A stretch of 63,636 nucleotides of DNA, taken from NCBI GenBank assembly GCA_029007435.1, contig JAQXHU010000093.1, forward strand, positions 1 to 63,636, read 5' to 3'. Positions 35,644-45,679 of the stretch are shown here, in pieces. Numbering within the stretch: the stretch's first letter is position 1; each line of letters begins with the position of its first letter. This stretch comes from Bacteroidales bacterium (GTDB taxonomy: Bacteria; Bacteroidota; Bacteroidia; Bacteroidales; UBA932). Both the position numbers and the translations under genes were made by a program. A model generated the notes under the pieces. It saw nothing but the letters and a program-made list of their open reading frames with translations, searched no databases and had not been told where the DNA came from.

Positions 35644-36995
35644 CGGTCCTGAATATGCCTTGTGATGACAGTGACTGCCGGATCGTCAAGCCTGATCTTG
35701 AGCCAGTCTTCAAGTTTGCCTCTGACGGTGTCATCAATAATATTCTCAGAATCAGCTACTACTATATATCCAGGCACAGCGGTGAGGCTGTCCGCTCTTA
35801 CCTCAGCGCCTTTTGCAATGATGATGTTGCTGATTTCCGGATGCTGGCTTCGTATCTCTTTCGATATCTGGGTGTATGGAATCTCGTCCTTTTTATAGAT
35901 GGAAAGTTCTTTTTCCAGTTCCCTTATCCTTGCTTCACATTTCGAAATCTCGGAGTCTGTCCGGGCGTAAATGCTCTTCATAAGTTTCTCTGAAGTGTCG
36001 TCGCTGCTGTCTGAGAGAGCTCTTTCTGAAAGTTTCAGCTGGTTTTCAGCGATGCCGTGGCGGGCGGCTGACTCGATAAGCCGGGTTCTTGAAGTCGCTG
36101 TCAATGGCTCGCCGGCAATGAAAATCTCCACACTGCCTCCTTTCCGGAGATTGATCTTGTAGTCGTATATGTATCCTTTTTCAAGATTCTTGTTCTCGGC
36201 AATGAACTCCTCCACTTCCATAGTGAATTTGTTCTCCCGGATCATACCGATGGCTGACAGGATGCTCGGGACTGTCACGACCACGATTATCGCCGTCATC
36301 AGAGCCTTGGTCCTCTTGGCTTTTGTGTTGTCCTGGAACTGCATCTCGGAGAAATGCAGGTACTTGACCATTATGTAAGTGGCAAGGGTGATGAACACGC
36401 AGTTTATGCAGAACAGATACAGCGCCCCGAGGAAGTATTGCAGGCTTCCGGATGCGATTCCGTAGCCGGCTGTGCAGAGAGGCGGCATAAGGGCGGTGGC
36501 GATTGCCACACCTGATATCACGGTGCCTTTTTCCTTGCGGCTCATCTCGAAGATGCCCGCCAGACCGCCGAACAGGGCTATCATCACGTCATAGATGGTA
36601 GGATTCGTCCGGGCGAGAAGCTCTGTCGGATTGGCCAGTTTCAGGGGAGTGATCAGAAAATACACCGTAGCGGCCACGATACTGATGGTCACCATGACAA
36701 GCAGGTTCTTGAACGCAGCCTTGATCAGTCCGGTATCATCCGTTCCGAGTCCGAGTCCGATGCCGAAAATAGGGCCCATAAGAGGGGAGACAAGCATCGC
36801 ACCGATTATCACAGCCGTGGAATTGACATTCAGTCCCACGGATGCCAGCACTATAGCGCATACAAGAATCCATACATTCGGACCTTTGAAATAAATGTTG
36901 CTCCGGATGTTCTCCGCCGCTTTTCCTGTATCAATGCAGGCCCTGATATCCACTATTTCTCTTACGAGAAGACTGAAATCTTTAATAATCTTCAT
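35640..36995 (-). CDS. DUF389 family membrane protein
   Basis: 451 residues. A DUF389 membrane domain of six or seven helices (residues 40-245), including AVIIGAMLVSPLMGPI and SGVAIATALMPPLC, then a soluble coiled and alpha/beta C-terminal part of about 200 residues likely on the periplasmic side. Function unknown. Start at 36995 (MKIIKDFSLLVREI); the -7 box at 37074-37067 leaves a leader of about 65 bases. Confidence 0.88.
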   Translation of the reverse strand: MKIIKDFSLLVREIVDIRACIDTGKAAENIRSNIYFKGPNVWILVCAIVLASVGLNVNSTAVIIGAMLVSPLMGPIFGIGLGLGTDDTGLIKAAFKNLLVMVTISIVAATVYFLITPLKLANPTELLARTNPTIYDVMIALFGGLAGIFEMSRKEKGTVISGVAIATALMPPLCTAGYGIASGSLQYFLGALYLFCINCVFITLATYIMVKYLHFSEMQFQDNTKAKRTKALMTAIIVVVTVPSILSAIGMIRENKFTMEVEEFIAENKNLEKGYIYDYKINLRKGGSVEIFIAGEPLTATSRTRLIESAARHGIAENQLKLSERALSDSSDDTSEKLMKSIYARTDSEISKCEARIRELEKELSIYKKDEIPYTQISKEIRSQHPEISNIIIAKGAEVRADSLTAVPGYIVVADSENIIDDTVRGKLEDWLKIRLDDPAVTVITRHIQDR

Positions 36996-37066
36996 TTTTG
37001 GTGCGTTTTTGGCATAAAATGCCCTTCCGGACAAATTAAAATAAAAATCAAAACAATTCTAAGATG

Positions 37067-37074
37067 CAAAAGTA
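37067..37074 (-). promoter_or_regulatory. -7 box for DUF389-capA-phoH run
   Basis: TACTTTTG followed by CAT on the minus strand; 11 bp from the divergent -7 box of the SPOR gene, so the two promoters overlap. Confidence 0.55.
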
Positions 37075-37085
37075 ATATTTATTTG

Positions 37086-37093
37086 TAAATTTG
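37086..37093 (+). promoter_or_regulatory. -7 box for the SPOR lipoprotein gene
   Basis: TAAATTTG, 19 bp before the ATG at 37113. A GGAG three bases before TAC is a possible weak ribosome site. Confidence 0.5.
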
Positions 37094-37112
37094 TACGAAA
37101 ATAGGAGTACTA

Positions 37113-37628
37113 ATGAGAAAGTTTACCTTGATGATAATTTTGACGGCAGCGGTTTTGTTTTCCGGCTGTGACGCTTTCCGCTTTCTTGCAGGAAGGCCGA
37201 CGTCTGCTGACATCGAGGCGAAAAGAGCTGATATCGAGGCTGCGGAAGCTGCGGCGCTCAAGTCTAAGGAAGATTCACTGGAGCGGGTCAGAAAGATGGA
37301 CGCCGATTCCGTTGCAGCGCTTGATTCGCTGCGGCGCTCAAAAATCACTGTTTTGAATTCCTCATCTATGGGCGGCCTCATCAAAGGCGCTCTTGAGCAT
37401 AATTTTTATATTGTCATTGGCTCGTTCAAGGACAGGTCCAATGCCGAGTATATGCGAAGAAAGGCTCAGGATGCCGGCTGTACCGCAGAACTGGTGGACT
37501 TCAGGAATGGTTATGTAGCTGTGGCGGTCCTGCCGTCGGACAGCATCGTGTCAGCATATGAAAATCTTAAGAAAGTCAAAGGCGAGTCTTTCTGCCCTGC
37601 GGATGCGTGGGTGCTCGTCAACAAGTGA
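37113..37628 (+). CDS. SPOR-domain lipoprotein
   Basis: 171 residues. Lipobox LFSGC (Cys19), then a charged Ala/Glu/Lys-rich helix, and a C-terminal SPOR-like domain (residues 95-170) with NFYIVIGSFKDRSNAEYMRRKAQ split around GSF, and NGYVAVAVLP. SPOR domains bind denuded peptidoglycan at division sites. Seven bases before the next gene, likely one transcript with it and leuS. Confidence 0.85.
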   Translation: MRKFTLMIILTAAVLFSGCDAFRFLAGRPTSADIEAKRADIEAAEAAALKSKEDSLERVRKMDADSVAALDSLRRSKITVLNSSSMGGLIKGALEHNFYIVIGSFKDRSNAEYMRRKAQDAGCTAELVDFRNGYVAVAVLPSDSIVSAYENLKKVKGESFCPADAWVLVNK

Positions 37629-37635
37629 TGCTGAT

Positions 37636-38988
37636 ATGAAACACAGAACATTTCCAGTATTTTTATTCTGTGCGCTGTTCATCAGCGCATTCCCGATGGT
37701 TGCATCTGCCCAGTACAGGACCGGGTATTCTGAACTTGACGACAGTGATGTCGTCCGCACACTCAAATCACATATTTCCTATCTTGCCTCCCCGTCTCTC
37801 GAAGGCAGGGGTGCCGGCACTGAAGGTGAAGAAGAAGCCGCCAGTTATGTGCGGGACATTCTTGACTCTTATGGTGTGGAGATGCTCAGCGGAAAAGACG
37901 GGGACATTTTCGGAATCGCGCAGGAAAACGGGGACACCATCACATCCAGGAATGTGCTCGGATTCATTCAGGGATATGACAAAGAACTGAATGACCATTT
38001 CATAGTAGTAGGAGCCCGTCTGGACAATATCGGAAAAATCACGGCGGAACAGGACGGACAGCCGGTCGAACGTATCTACTGCGGTGCCAACGGCAACGCT
38101 TCCGGACTGGCTTTGATGCTGGAACTTGCGAGAATGGTCAGCACCAATTCTATATTGTTCCGCAGGTCGGTGATTTTCATAGCCTTCGGGGCTTCTGAAC
38201 AGTCATTTGCCGGTTCCTGGTATTTCCTGAACAGGTCTTTTGGTGATGCCGGCAATATTGATGCGATGATCAATCTTGATATGCTTGGCACGGGCAATTC
38301 CGGTTTTTTCGCATACACCTCCTCCAATCCGGATATGAATATGATCCTGTCCCAGGTCGGAGCCGACCTCCAGCCCGTGATCCCGGAACTGACTTCAAGA
38401 GAGCCTTTCCCGTCGGATCACAGGTCTTTCTATTCCAAGGAAATACCGTCGGTGCTGTTCACTTCAGGCCGCTACCCGGAGCGCGGAACAGTCAGGGATA
38501 CTGAGGACATTATTGAATATGAGCCTCTTGAGCGGGAACTTGAATATATATACAACTTCACTATCTACATTTCCAATGTGAAAAACGCCCCTCTTTTCCG
38601 TCAGGACAAACTGGACGTGCGGACGGATGACAGGCTGTACACTTATGAGGAGTGTGACAGGAAACCTGTCTTTATGGGCAATTCGGATGTGAGGATGTTT
38701 CTTGTGAAATGGGTATACCAATATCTGAGATATCCGAAGCAGGCAGTGGAAAACGGCATACAGGGACGCGTGACCGTCGGTTTTACAGTTGGGAAGAACG
38801 GCAAGGTCAAAGATGTCAGGGTGATCAGGGGCGCTGACGAGCTTCTTGACGAGGAGGCTGTAAGAGTTGTGGCCGCTTCTCCTGACTGGAAGGCCGGACG
38901 TGTGAAAGGAGTGAATGTGGATGTGGCGATGTCCGTGGCTGTGGATTTCAAACTTGAGAAAAAAGGTAAATTCGGAATTAAAAAATAA
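37636..38988 (+). CDS. M28-fold protein fused to TonB C-terminal domain, probably inactive peptidase
   Basis: 450 residues. Signal peptide (to about residue 25, ASAQ), an M28 aminopeptidase-like domain (residues 35-340), and a TonB C-terminal domain (residues 355-445: [18 protein letters not shown] and [16 protein letters not shown]). M28 motifs are degraded: the usual HYDH is R128-L-D130, GADDNASG is GANGNASG, and the catalytic EE pair is S187-E188; only D215 and H262 remain clear. Starts at 37636, because the longer frame runs antiphase through the SPOR gene. Ends two bases before leuS. Confidence 0.85.
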   Translation: MKHRTFPVFLFCALFISAFPMVASAQYRTGYSELDDSDVVRTLKSHISYLASPSLEGRGAGTEGEEEAASYVRDILDSYGVEMLSGKDGDIFGIAQENGDTITSRNVLGFIQGYDKELNDHFIVVGARLDNIGKITAEQDGQPVERIYCGANGNASGLALMLELARMVSTNSILFRRSVIFIAFGASEQSFAGSWYFLNRSFGDAGNIDAMINLDMLGTGNSGFFAYTSSNPDMNMILSQVGADLQPVIPELTSREPFPSDHRSFYSKEIPSVLFTSGRYPERGTVRDTEDIIEYEPLERELEYIYNFTIYISNVKNAPLFRQDKLDVRTDDRLYTYEECDRKPVFMGNSDVRMFLVKWVYQYLRYPKQAVENGIQGRVTVGFTVGKNGKVKDVRVIRGADELLDEEAVRVVAASPDWKAGRVKGVNVDVAMSVAVDFKLEKKGKFGIKK

Positions 38989-38990
38989 AT

Positions 38991-41756
38991 ATGGACTACG
39001 ATTTCAGAAGTATTGAGCAGAAATGGCAGGCATATTGGGCTGCCAACAAGACGTTTAAGGCGGAGACGGATTCATCGAGGCCGAAATTCTATGTGCTGGA
39101 TATGTTTCCATATCCATCGGGAGCGGGACTTCACGTGGGGCATCCTCTCGGATATATAGCAAGTGATATTTATGCCAGATACAAGAGGCTGAAAGGCTTC
39201 AATGTGCTCCATCCGATGGGGTATGACGCATTCGGACTTCCGGCAGAGCAGTATGCCATCCAGACAGGACAGCATCCTGAGGTCACCACCACTGCCAACA
39301 TTTCCAGATACCGTCAGCAGCTTGACCGCATAGGCTTCTCGTTTGACTGGGACAGGGAAGTGCGCACCTGCGATCCTGAGTTCTACAAATGGACCCAGTG
39401 GGCGTTCATCAAGATGTTCAAGAGCTATTACAATACTGAGATGGACAAGGCCAGGCCGATAGCCGAGCTTGAGGCTCATTTCGCTGAGAGGGGAACGGAG
39501 GGAGTCAAAGCAGCCGGAACAAAAGAGCTGTCGTTCACCGCGGCGGAATGGAAATCTTTCACGGACAAGGAAAAGGCCGATGTCCTGATGAACTACCGTA
39601 TTGCATATCAGGGAGAAACATCTGTCAACTGGTGTGCCGGGCTTGGGACGGTACTGGCGAATGACGAGGTGAAAGACGGGCTGTCGGTACGTGGAGGTTT
39701 TCCGGTGGAACAGAAGAAAATGCTCCAGTGGCAGCTCAGGGTGTCGGCTTATGCCGGACGTCTGATTGACAGCCTTGACAAACTCGACTGGACAGATTCC
39801 CTCAAAGAGATGCAGCGCAACTGGATTGGCCGCTCTTATGGAACTGAGGTCGTTTTCAAGACTTTCAACGGGGACAGGGAAAAGGATGTCACCATCTTCA
39901 CTACCCGTGTTGACACAATATTCGGAGTGACATTTATGGTGCTCGCCCCGGAGAGCGAACTGGTGGATGAACTGACCTCCGATTCCCAGAAAGAAGCTGT
40001 GGCCGAGTATCTTGCGTATGTGAAGAAGAAGACGGAGAGAGAGCGTATAGCTGAGACAAAGACCGTGACAGGAGTGTTCTCCGGCTCGTATGCCGAGAAT
40101 CCCCTGACAGGAGAGAGAGTCCCGGTATGGATCTCCGAGTATGTGCTTTCAGGATATGGAACAGGTGCCATTATGGCTGTTCCTGCCCACGACAGCAGGG
40201 ATTATGCGTTTGCAAAAAAATTCAATCTCCCGATTATACCTCTTATTGAGGGATGCGATGTAAGCGAACAGAGTTTTGACGCTAAAGAGGGAATAATGTG
40301 CAACTCTGGATTCCTGAACGGAATGACTGTCAAGGAGGCTATCCCGGCCGCAATGGACTATGTGGAGGCCAAAGGCCTGGGGCACAGGAAGGTGAACTAC
40401 AGGCTGCGTGATGCGATATTCTCCCGCCAGAGATATTGGGGAGAACCTTTCCCGATTTATTATAAGGACGGAATAGCCACTCCTCTGCCTTATGAGGAAC
40501 TTCCTCTCACCCTTCCGGAGATTGACCAGTTCAAGCCTACGGAGAACGGGGAGCCGCCGCTTGCAAGGGCAAAAGACTGGACATATAAAGGATTTCCTCT
40601 TGAGACAAGCACTATGCCTGGTTTCGCCGGCTCCAGCGCTTATTATTTAAGATATATGGATCCACGTAATAATGAGAGCCTTGTAGGAAAAGAGGCCGAT
40701 GAGTACTGGCGTGATGTTGATCTGTATATCGGCGGCACGGAGCACGCCACGGGACATCTTATCTACTCCCGTTTCTGGGACAAGTTCCTGTACGACCTTG
40801 GATATGTTTGCGAGGACGAGCCTTTCCGCAAACTTGTCAACCAGGGTATGATCCAGGGCCGTTCGAATTTCGTTTACCGTATTGTCGGCACCAACACATT
40901 CGTGTCCCTCGGACTCAAGGACCAGTATGAAACCACTGAGATTCACGTGGATATCAATATTGTCAACAATGACAGGCTCGATATTGAGGCGTTCCGCCGC
41001 TGGCGTCCGGAATTCGCTGACGCTGAATTTGTTCTTGAGGACGGGAAATATGTCTGCGGCAGCGCCGTGGAGAAGATGAGCAAGTCGATGTTCAATGTCG
41101 TCAATCCGGATGATATCTGTGACAGCTATGGCGCAGACACTTTGAGACTGTATGAGATGTTCCTCGGCCCTATCGAGCAGTCCAAGCCTTGGGACACAAA
41201 AGGAATTGACGGTGTCAACCGGTTCCTGAGAAAATTCTGGAGGCTTTATTTCGATGGAGACAGATTCCTTGTAAACGATGAGAAAGCCACTCCGGAGGAA
41301 CTCAAGACCCTGCACAAACTGATAGGCAAGGTACAGGCTGATATTGAGTCGTTCTCATACAATACCTGTATCAGTGCGTTTATGATCGCTGTCAACGACC
41401 TTTCAGACAGGAAATGTTCCAAGAGAGAGATCGTTGAACCGCTGGCGGTGCTCCTTTCCCCGTTCGCACCTCACGTTGCCGAGGAACTCTGGGAGGCTCT
41501 CGGACATAATGAAAGTGTGGCCTATGCCTCATTCCCTGAATATGTGGAGGCTTACACGGTCGAGAACAACTGCACTTATGCTGTCTCATTCAACGGCAAG
41601 ACGAGGTTCACGGTTGATCTTCCGAAAGCGATGGGCAAAGACGAAGTGGAGGCCAGTGTAAGGGCTATGCCGGCAACTGACAAGTATCTGAGCGGCAAGA
41701 CTATAGTCAAAGTGATAGTGGTTCCTGGCAAGATTGTGAATATCGTGGTTAAATAA
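38991..41756 (+). CDS. leuS: Leucyl-tRNA synthetase
   Basis: 921 residues, normal length. Class I synthetase: HIGH motif as [15 protein letters not shown], the KMSKS motif as KMSKSMFN, the CP1 editing domain ([21 protein letters not shown]) and a C-terminal anticodon-binding domain ([10 protein letters not shown]). Begins two bases after the M28-TonB gene and is followed six bases later by the first YitT gene. Confidence 0.97.
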   Translation: MDYDFRSIEQKWQAYWAANKTFKAETDSSRPKFYVLDMFPYPSGAGLHVGHPLGYIASDIYARYKRLKGFNVLHPMGYDAFGLPAEQYAIQTGQHPEVTTTANISRYRQQLDRIGFSFDWDREVRTCDPEFYKWTQWAFIKMFKSYYNTEMDKARPIAELEAHFAERGTEGVKAAGTKELSFTAAEWKSFTDKEKADVLMNYRIAYQGETSVNWCAGLGTVLANDEVKDGLSVRGGFPVEQKKMLQWQLRVSAYAGRLIDSLDKLDWTDSLKEMQRNWIGRSYGTEVVFKTFNGDREKDVTIFTTRVDTIFGVTFMVLAPESELVDELTSDSQKEAVAEYLAYVKKKTERERIAETKTVTGVFSGSYAENPLTGERVPVWISEYVLSGYGTGAIMAVPAHDSRDYAFAKKFNLPIIPLIEGCDVSEQSFDAKEGIMCNSGFLNGMTVKEAIPAAMDYVEAKGLGHRKVNYRLRDAIFSRQRYWGEPFPIYYKDGIATPLPYEELPLTLPEIDQFKPTENGEPPLARAKDWTYKGFPLETSTMPGFAGSSAYYLRYMDPRNNESLVGKEADEYWRDVDLYIGGTEHATGHLIYSRFWDKFLYDLGYVCEDEPFRKLVNQGMIQGRSNFVYRIVGTNTFVSLGLKDQYETTEIHVDINIVNNDRLDIEAFRRWRPEFADAEFVLEDGKYVCGSAVEKMSKSMFNVVNPDDICDSYGADTLRLYEMFLGPIEQSKPWDTKGIDGVNRFLRKFWRLYFDGDRFLVNDEKATPEELKTLHKLIGKVQADIESFSYNTCISAFMIAVNDLSDRKCSKREIVEPLAVLLSPFAPHVAEELWEALGHNESVAYASFPEYVEAYTVENNCTYAVSFNGKTRFTVDLPKAMGKDEVEASVRAMPATDKYLSGKTIVKVIVVPGKIVNIVVK

Positions 41757-41761
41757 GTGTT

Positions 41762-42688
41762 ATGACCCGGAAAAAAATCCTTTCTGTTCTTTGGGACTAT
41801 TTCATTTTGTCTGTGGGCACATTGCTTTACTGCATTGCCTGGGACAGTTTCCTTATCCCGAACAATATCGCAAGCGGAGGCCTGACAGGTTTCTGCACCA
41901 TCATCCAGTTCGCTTCAGGAGGACTGATCCCGATGTCATATACATTCTTCGCCCTGAATGTCCTCCTTCTTATCGCAGGAGTGGCAGTGCTTGGAAAGGG
42001 CTTCGGACTGAAGACGATATATGCAGTCCTGCTGTCATCTCTCCTTTTCAGGATTCTTCCGTCATTCAGCTTCCTGCAGGCTGTGCCCGGGAATTTCCTC
42101 TATATTGACAACAGGCTTCTTGTCCCTGTTGTTGGAGGAATCATTGAAGCTTTCGGCCTCGGCCTGATTCTCCAGAGGGGAGGAAGTACAGGAGGGACAG
42201 ATATTGTTGTGCTGATTATCAATAAGTTCTGGCCGATTTCCCCAGGAAAGGTATATCTGTATTCTGACTTGGTCATCATCGCTTCAGTGCTTCTTGTCCC
42301 GGGCAAGTGCTTCGTGGATATGCTGTATGGATATGTGGCTATGGTAACCTTCTCGTTTATGGTGGATTATGTGCTGCTCGGAAGCAAGACCACTATCCAG
42401 GTAATGGTCTTCTCGGAGAAATATGAGGAGATAGCTGACTATATCATCCGGAAAATGGACAGGGGCGTGACTGCCCTTAAAGCTGTGGGGTGGTACACAA
42501 GGAAGGATAGAAACGTGCTGCTTATTATGGTCCGCAAATCCCAGCTCCACGAGTTGTGCAAAGTTATCAAAGAAATGGACAGCAAAGCTTTTGTGAGTGT
42601 ATCTCCTGCGAGCAGCGTGTATGGAGAGGGGTTTGACGAACTCAAGACCGGCATTAATCGAAAGTCAAAGAAGGATATTAAAGGTTGA
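41762..42688 (+). CDS. YitT/DUF161 family membrane protein, copy 1
   Basis: 308 residues. Five or six membrane segments, the Gly-rich LQRGGSTGGTDIVVLII block, then a cytosolic DUF2179 domain (residues 215-295). Function unknown. Its stop TGA is immediately followed by the second copy, with which it shares order and motifs throughout. Confidence 0.88.
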   Translation: MTRKKILSVLWDYFILSVGTLLYCIAWDSFLIPNNIASGGLTGFCTIIQFASGGLIPMSYTFFALNVLLLIAGVAVLGKGFGLKTIYAVLLSSLLFRILPSFSFLQAVPGNFLYIDNRLLVPVVGGIIEAFGLGLILQRGGSTGGTDIVVLIINKFWPISPGKVYLYSDLVIIASVLLVPGKCFVDMLYGYVAMVTFSFMVDYVLLGSKTTIQVMVFSEKYEEIADYIIRKMDRGVTALKAVGWYTRKDRNVLLIMVRKSQLHELCKVIKEMDSKAFVSVSPASSVYGEGFDELKTGINRKSKKDIKG

Positions 42689-42693
42689 ATTAT

Positions 42694-43656
42694 ATGTCTT
42701 TTTTGAAAAAATCATTCTGGACTCTTCTGAAAGAGTATACTCTGCTCACGATAGGCATTCTTGTTTATGTGGCTGCCTGGGCTGTCTTTCTGATTCCCAA
42801 CAATCTGATCGGCGGTGGCGTGACAGGTATAAGCTCTATTGTCCAGTATGCCGTCGGCATAAAGATGGGTTATTCGTATTTTGTAATCAATGCCGTCCTG
42901 CTTGCGGCTTCGTTCCTGATACTCGGCACGAGTTTCGGCGGCAAGACAATATATGCCATCATATTGGCCTCTGTAGGAATGAATGTATTGCAGGGCGTCA
43001 TTCCGCCATCCATCATAGAGACACTTGCAGTTCAGAACGGCAAACTCATGTCCACGATTATGGGCGGCATAATGGCGGGTGCCGGCATCGGTATGTCGAT
43101 ATCCCAGGGAGGAAGCACAGGAGGAACCGATATTATCGCCCTTATCGTGAACAAGTACCGGAATATTTCCCCGGGCAGGATGATTCTCGCTATGGATGTG
43201 GTGATAATCCTTTCTTCCATTCTTGTGCCTTCATACACATCCTCAGGTGACCTTGTGCCTCTCTCTGAAAAGGTGACCACCATAGTCTATGGCCTGCTCC
43301 TCGTGACCATCAACGGCTATGTCGTGGACCTCTACCTTTCCGGTTCAAAACAGTCTGTGCAGCTCTTCATCCTGTCCAGAAAGTACGAACAGATTGCTGA
43401 CGCCATCACTAATGAGGTTCATAGAGGGGTCACTGTGCTGCCTGCTTTGGGCTGGTACACAAAAAAAGAAAGTCACGTGCTTATGGTGGTGGCCAGAAAG
43501 ACCGATTTGAATTTCCTGCTTCGTTATATCAAGACTATAGATAATGATGCTTTTCTGTCAGTGTCTTCTGTTACAGGAGTTTATGGCAATGGATTTGATG
43601 CGATCAAGTCAAGGAGCAAAAAAAGCGGGGATGCATTAAAGTCCACTAAAGAGTGA
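42694..43656 (+). CDS. YitT/DUF161 family membrane protein, copy 2
   Basis: 320 residues with the same layout as the preceding gene: membrane segments, ISQGGSTGGTDIIALIV, then DUF2179 (YTKKESHVLMVVARK against YTRKDRNVLLIMVRK in copy 1). Start at ATG 42694; a TTG nine bases upstream overlaps the previous stop. The two copies are diverged, so the duplication is old. Followed by a strong terminator. Confidence 0.88.
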   Translation: MSFLKKSFWTLLKEYTLLTIGILVYVAAWAVFLIPNNLIGGGVTGISSIVQYAVGIKMGYSYFVINAVLLAASFLILGTSFGGKTIYAIILASVGMNVLQGVIPPSIIETLAVQNGKLMSTIMGGIMAGAGIGMSISQGGSTGGTDIIALIVNKYRNISPGRMILAMDVVIILSSILVPSYTSSGDLVPLSEKVTTIVYGLLLVTINGYVVDLYLSGSKQSVQLFILSRKYEQIADAITNEVHRGVTVLPALGWYTKKESHVLMVVARKTDLNFLLRYIKTIDNDAFLSVSSVTGVYGNGFDAIKSRSKKSGDALKSTKE

Positions 43657-43705
43657 CTTTTTTATCTTTTTTAAATATTTAAAATTTATAAATTTCTTCA
43701 TATAC

Positions 43706-43738
43706 GCTGTCCAGGGCCGATGCCCTGGGCAGTTTTTT
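43706..43738 (+). terminator. Intrinsic terminator after the leuS-YitT run
   Basis: Stem of 10-12 bp (TGTCCAGGGC / GCCCTGGGCA, one G-T pair) with loop CGAT, followed by six T. Confidence 0.85.
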
Positions 43739-43741
43739 ATA

Positions 43742-43749
43742 TATTTTTG
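43742..43749 (+). promoter_or_regulatory. -7 box for the AraC-type gene
   Basis: TATTTTTG directly after the terminator T-run, 32 bp before the ATG. Confidence 0.45.
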
Positions 43750-43781
43750 TGTCCTGAACCGAAAGTAAAAACTATTATTAT

Positions 43782-44816
43782 ATGCCAACGTCCAAGTCTT
43801 ATTCATCTTTTTTGCGACTGCTTCGTTTCCTTTCAATCCTGAATGTAGTCATCTGGCTTCCCGCGTGTATCTTCTGTCTCCGGGAAATGGTGTTGCCCGC
43901 ACTGACAGCTGCGTTCAATATATCCACGGCAATGATGTTTCTTGCCCCGGACACGTATGGCAGCTGGAGGGGCAGTATTATATACGCAGGGGTAATGGTT
44001 GCGGTGTCGATTTCTGCCGTTGTATGCTGCCTGGTCTGGGGAAGGCCTGATCCGGCTCCGTTAGTTTGCCAGACTGCATCCATTATTGTGTTCGCCTTAT
44101 GCCTGCTGCTGAGGATTCCGTCCATGATGAGGGATGTCACATATCTGACTATGACAATAACCGGATGGGAACTGTTCCTTCATTCTCTCAAACTGGCATA
44201 TTTCTCATTGTACGCTGCCATCCTGACTTTCTCCTGTGCCTCCTGCTCGATACCCGGCCTGCCTGGAAAGTGGATTTCTTTGGTGGCGTCCATCGCATCG
44301 CTTGCAATGTATGTTGCCGTGTTAGTCCGCTCATATGCGAACGGCCCGGTGATTTCATATTCCGATGACGGAATGCCGTATGGGGAGAAAGATGTCGCGG
44401 CATGTGCCTTCATAAGTGAGAGGTCGCATGTCAATGACCTTATGTATTGCAAGTTGTGCAGGTATGTGGAAGAGAACAAACCATTTCTGAATCCGGACTA
44501 TACACTTGAAAGTCTCTCGAGAGCCTTGATTTCCAACAAGTCTTATATTTCGAGGGTCATAAATGACGGGTCCGGCCTGAATTTCTGCCAGCTTATGAAC
44601 AGGTACAGAGTGAATTTCGCGCGGCAGCTTTTCCAGGACAACCCTGATCTGAAAGTGAAGGACCTGTCCGAAATGTCCGGTTTCAATTCCCAGGTTTCGT
44701 TCAATATGGCGTTCAAACTGTTTTATGAGTCAACGCCTGGCCTCTGGTGCAAGGAATACAGGGATTCCGTCAGAGTCCATAAACGCCCTTCCAGTCAGAA
44801 GGGACAGGGGCAGTGA
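43782..44816 (+). CDS. Membrane-anchored AraC-family regulator
   Basis: 344 residues. Six or so hydrophobic segments in residues 8-185, then a cytosolic linker and a C-terminal AraC helix-turn-helix domain (residues 235-330: TLESLSRALISNKSYISRVIN and LSEMSGFNSQVSFNMAFK). It has no sensory kinase part, so a membrane signal would act on DNA binding directly. Targets unknown. The last 47 bases overlap the 3' end of the convergent pseudouridine synthase gene. Confidence 0.85.
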   Translation: MPTSKSYSSFLRLLRFLSILNVVIWLPACIFCLREMVLPALTAAFNISTAMMFLAPDTYGSWRGSIIYAGVMVAVSISAVVCCLVWGRPDPAPLVCQTASIIVFALCLLLRIPSMMRDVTYLTMTITGWELFLHSLKLAYFSLYAAILTFSCASCSIPGLPGKWISLVASIASLAMYVAVLVRSYANGPVISYSDDGMPYGEKDVAACAFISERSHVNDLMYCKLCRYVEENKPFLNPDYTLESLSRALISNKSYISRVINDGSGLNFCQLMNRYRVNFARQLFQDNPDLKVKDLSEMSGFNSQVSFNMAFKLFYESTPGLWCKEYRDSVRVHKRPSSQKGQGQ

Positions 44817-45486
44817 TTTCCACGGGGGTTTTCCTTACCGGATGTATGAAACTTATATGTCTGGCCATCAGTGAGATGCCTCCATCGCGATTGGATCTTG
44901 GAGCGCCGTATTTCAAATCTCCCTTGATGCAGAACCCGTGTCCGGACAACTGGCATCTTATCTGATGGTGGCGTCCGGTCATAAGGTTTACCTCCACCAA
45001 CCAGTATCTGTCAGTGCTGCCTAAGGTCCTGTATTCGAGCCTGGCGATCTTGGCGTCCTTGTGCCTGCCTGGATCTTTGCAGATGAATGACTTGTTCATT
45101 TTCTCATTCCTGACAAGCCAGTCTTCGAGCAGGCCGTCGGCCGGATCAGGCCTGCTGCATACGAGTGCCCAGTAGGTTTTGTGCACGTCACCTTCCCTGA
45201 ACATCGCTGACATCCGCTCCAGGGCTTTGGAGGTTTTGGCGAAAACAGTGATTCCGCATACCGGACGGTCAAGCCTGTGCGGTATGCCCATAAACACCTG
45301 TCCCGGTTTGGAGTCACGCATAGCAATGAATGCTTTGTATTTTTCGCCGACAGGCTCGTCTCCAGTCTTGTCGCCCTGCACTATTTCTCCGGTTTTCTTG
45401 AAAATGACAAGGAGATGATTGTCCTCATATAGTATTCTGGATTCCAGGTCTTTGTATTCCACCTGGGACAATGTTCTGTATATCAT
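44770..45486 (-). CDS. RluA-family pseudouridine synthase
   Basis: 238 residues. Catalytic motif HRLDRPVCGITVFAKT with Asp; also LVIFKKTGEIVQ and GRHHQIRCQL. Isomerises uridine in rRNA or tRNA; there is no S4 domain, so it belongs to the RluA/TruC-like branch and the target site is uncertain. Start at 45486 (MIYRTLSQVEYKD); a -7 box TATCTTTG at 45559-45552 rules out the longer frame. Confidence 0.88.
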   Translation of the reverse strand: MIYRTLSQVEYKDLESRILYEDNHLLVIFKKTGEIVQGDKTGDEPVGEKYKAFIAMRDSKPGQVFMGIPHRLDRPVCGITVFAKTSKALERMSAMFREGDVHKTYWALVCSRPDPADGLLEDWLVRNEKMNKSFICKDPGRHKDAKIARLEYRTLGSTDRYWLVEVNLMTGRHHQIRCQLSGHGFCIKGDLKYGAPRSNRDGGISLMARHISFIHPVRKTPVEITAPVPSDWKGVYGL

Positions 45487-45551
45487 AGATAATGTGTTGA
45501 TTCGCAATGATCCGTCAGCTTGATTGAATCCTCCGGATGGTTTTATGACAC

Positions 45552-45559
45552 CAAAGATA
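45552..45559 (-). promoter_or_regulatory. -7 box of the pseudouridine synthase gene
   Basis: TATCTTTG on the minus strand, 65 bases before the ATG. Confidence 0.45.
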
Positions 45560-45636
45560 ACAATAAATATGACAATTTGGCATAATACTGTCAATCTTAT
45601 GGATTGGCACGGCATTGGATAAAAGAGAATTCGCTG

Positions 45637-45679
45637 TCCGGAAATATCCGGAAGGCCCGGCCCGGAAAACCCGGGCCGG
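45637..45679 (+). other. Two adjacent hairpins in the dnaK leader
   Basis: TCCGGA-AATA-TCCGGA at 45637-45652, then a GC-only 9-bp stem CCGGCCCGG / CCGGGCCGG with loop AAAAC at 45657-45679. No T-run of terminator length follows on either strand. They lie 40-80 bases before the dnaK ATG, so they would fold in the mRNA leader if transcription begins upstream. A role in heat control is only a guess. The ATG is preceded by AAAGGAG at 45704-45710, one of the few Shine-Dalgarno-like sites here. Confidence 0.55.

Noticed and set aside
45561..45597. Inverted repeat TGACA...TGTCA between the pseudouridine synthase gene and dnaK as a repressor site
   Set aside because: Arms are only five bases with 15 or so between them; expected by chance in DNA of this length.
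45604..45619. Possible sigma-54 promoter before dnaK (TTGGCACG followed by TTGG)
   Set aside because: The spacing between the GG and the expected GC element is one base short and the GC itself is absent.
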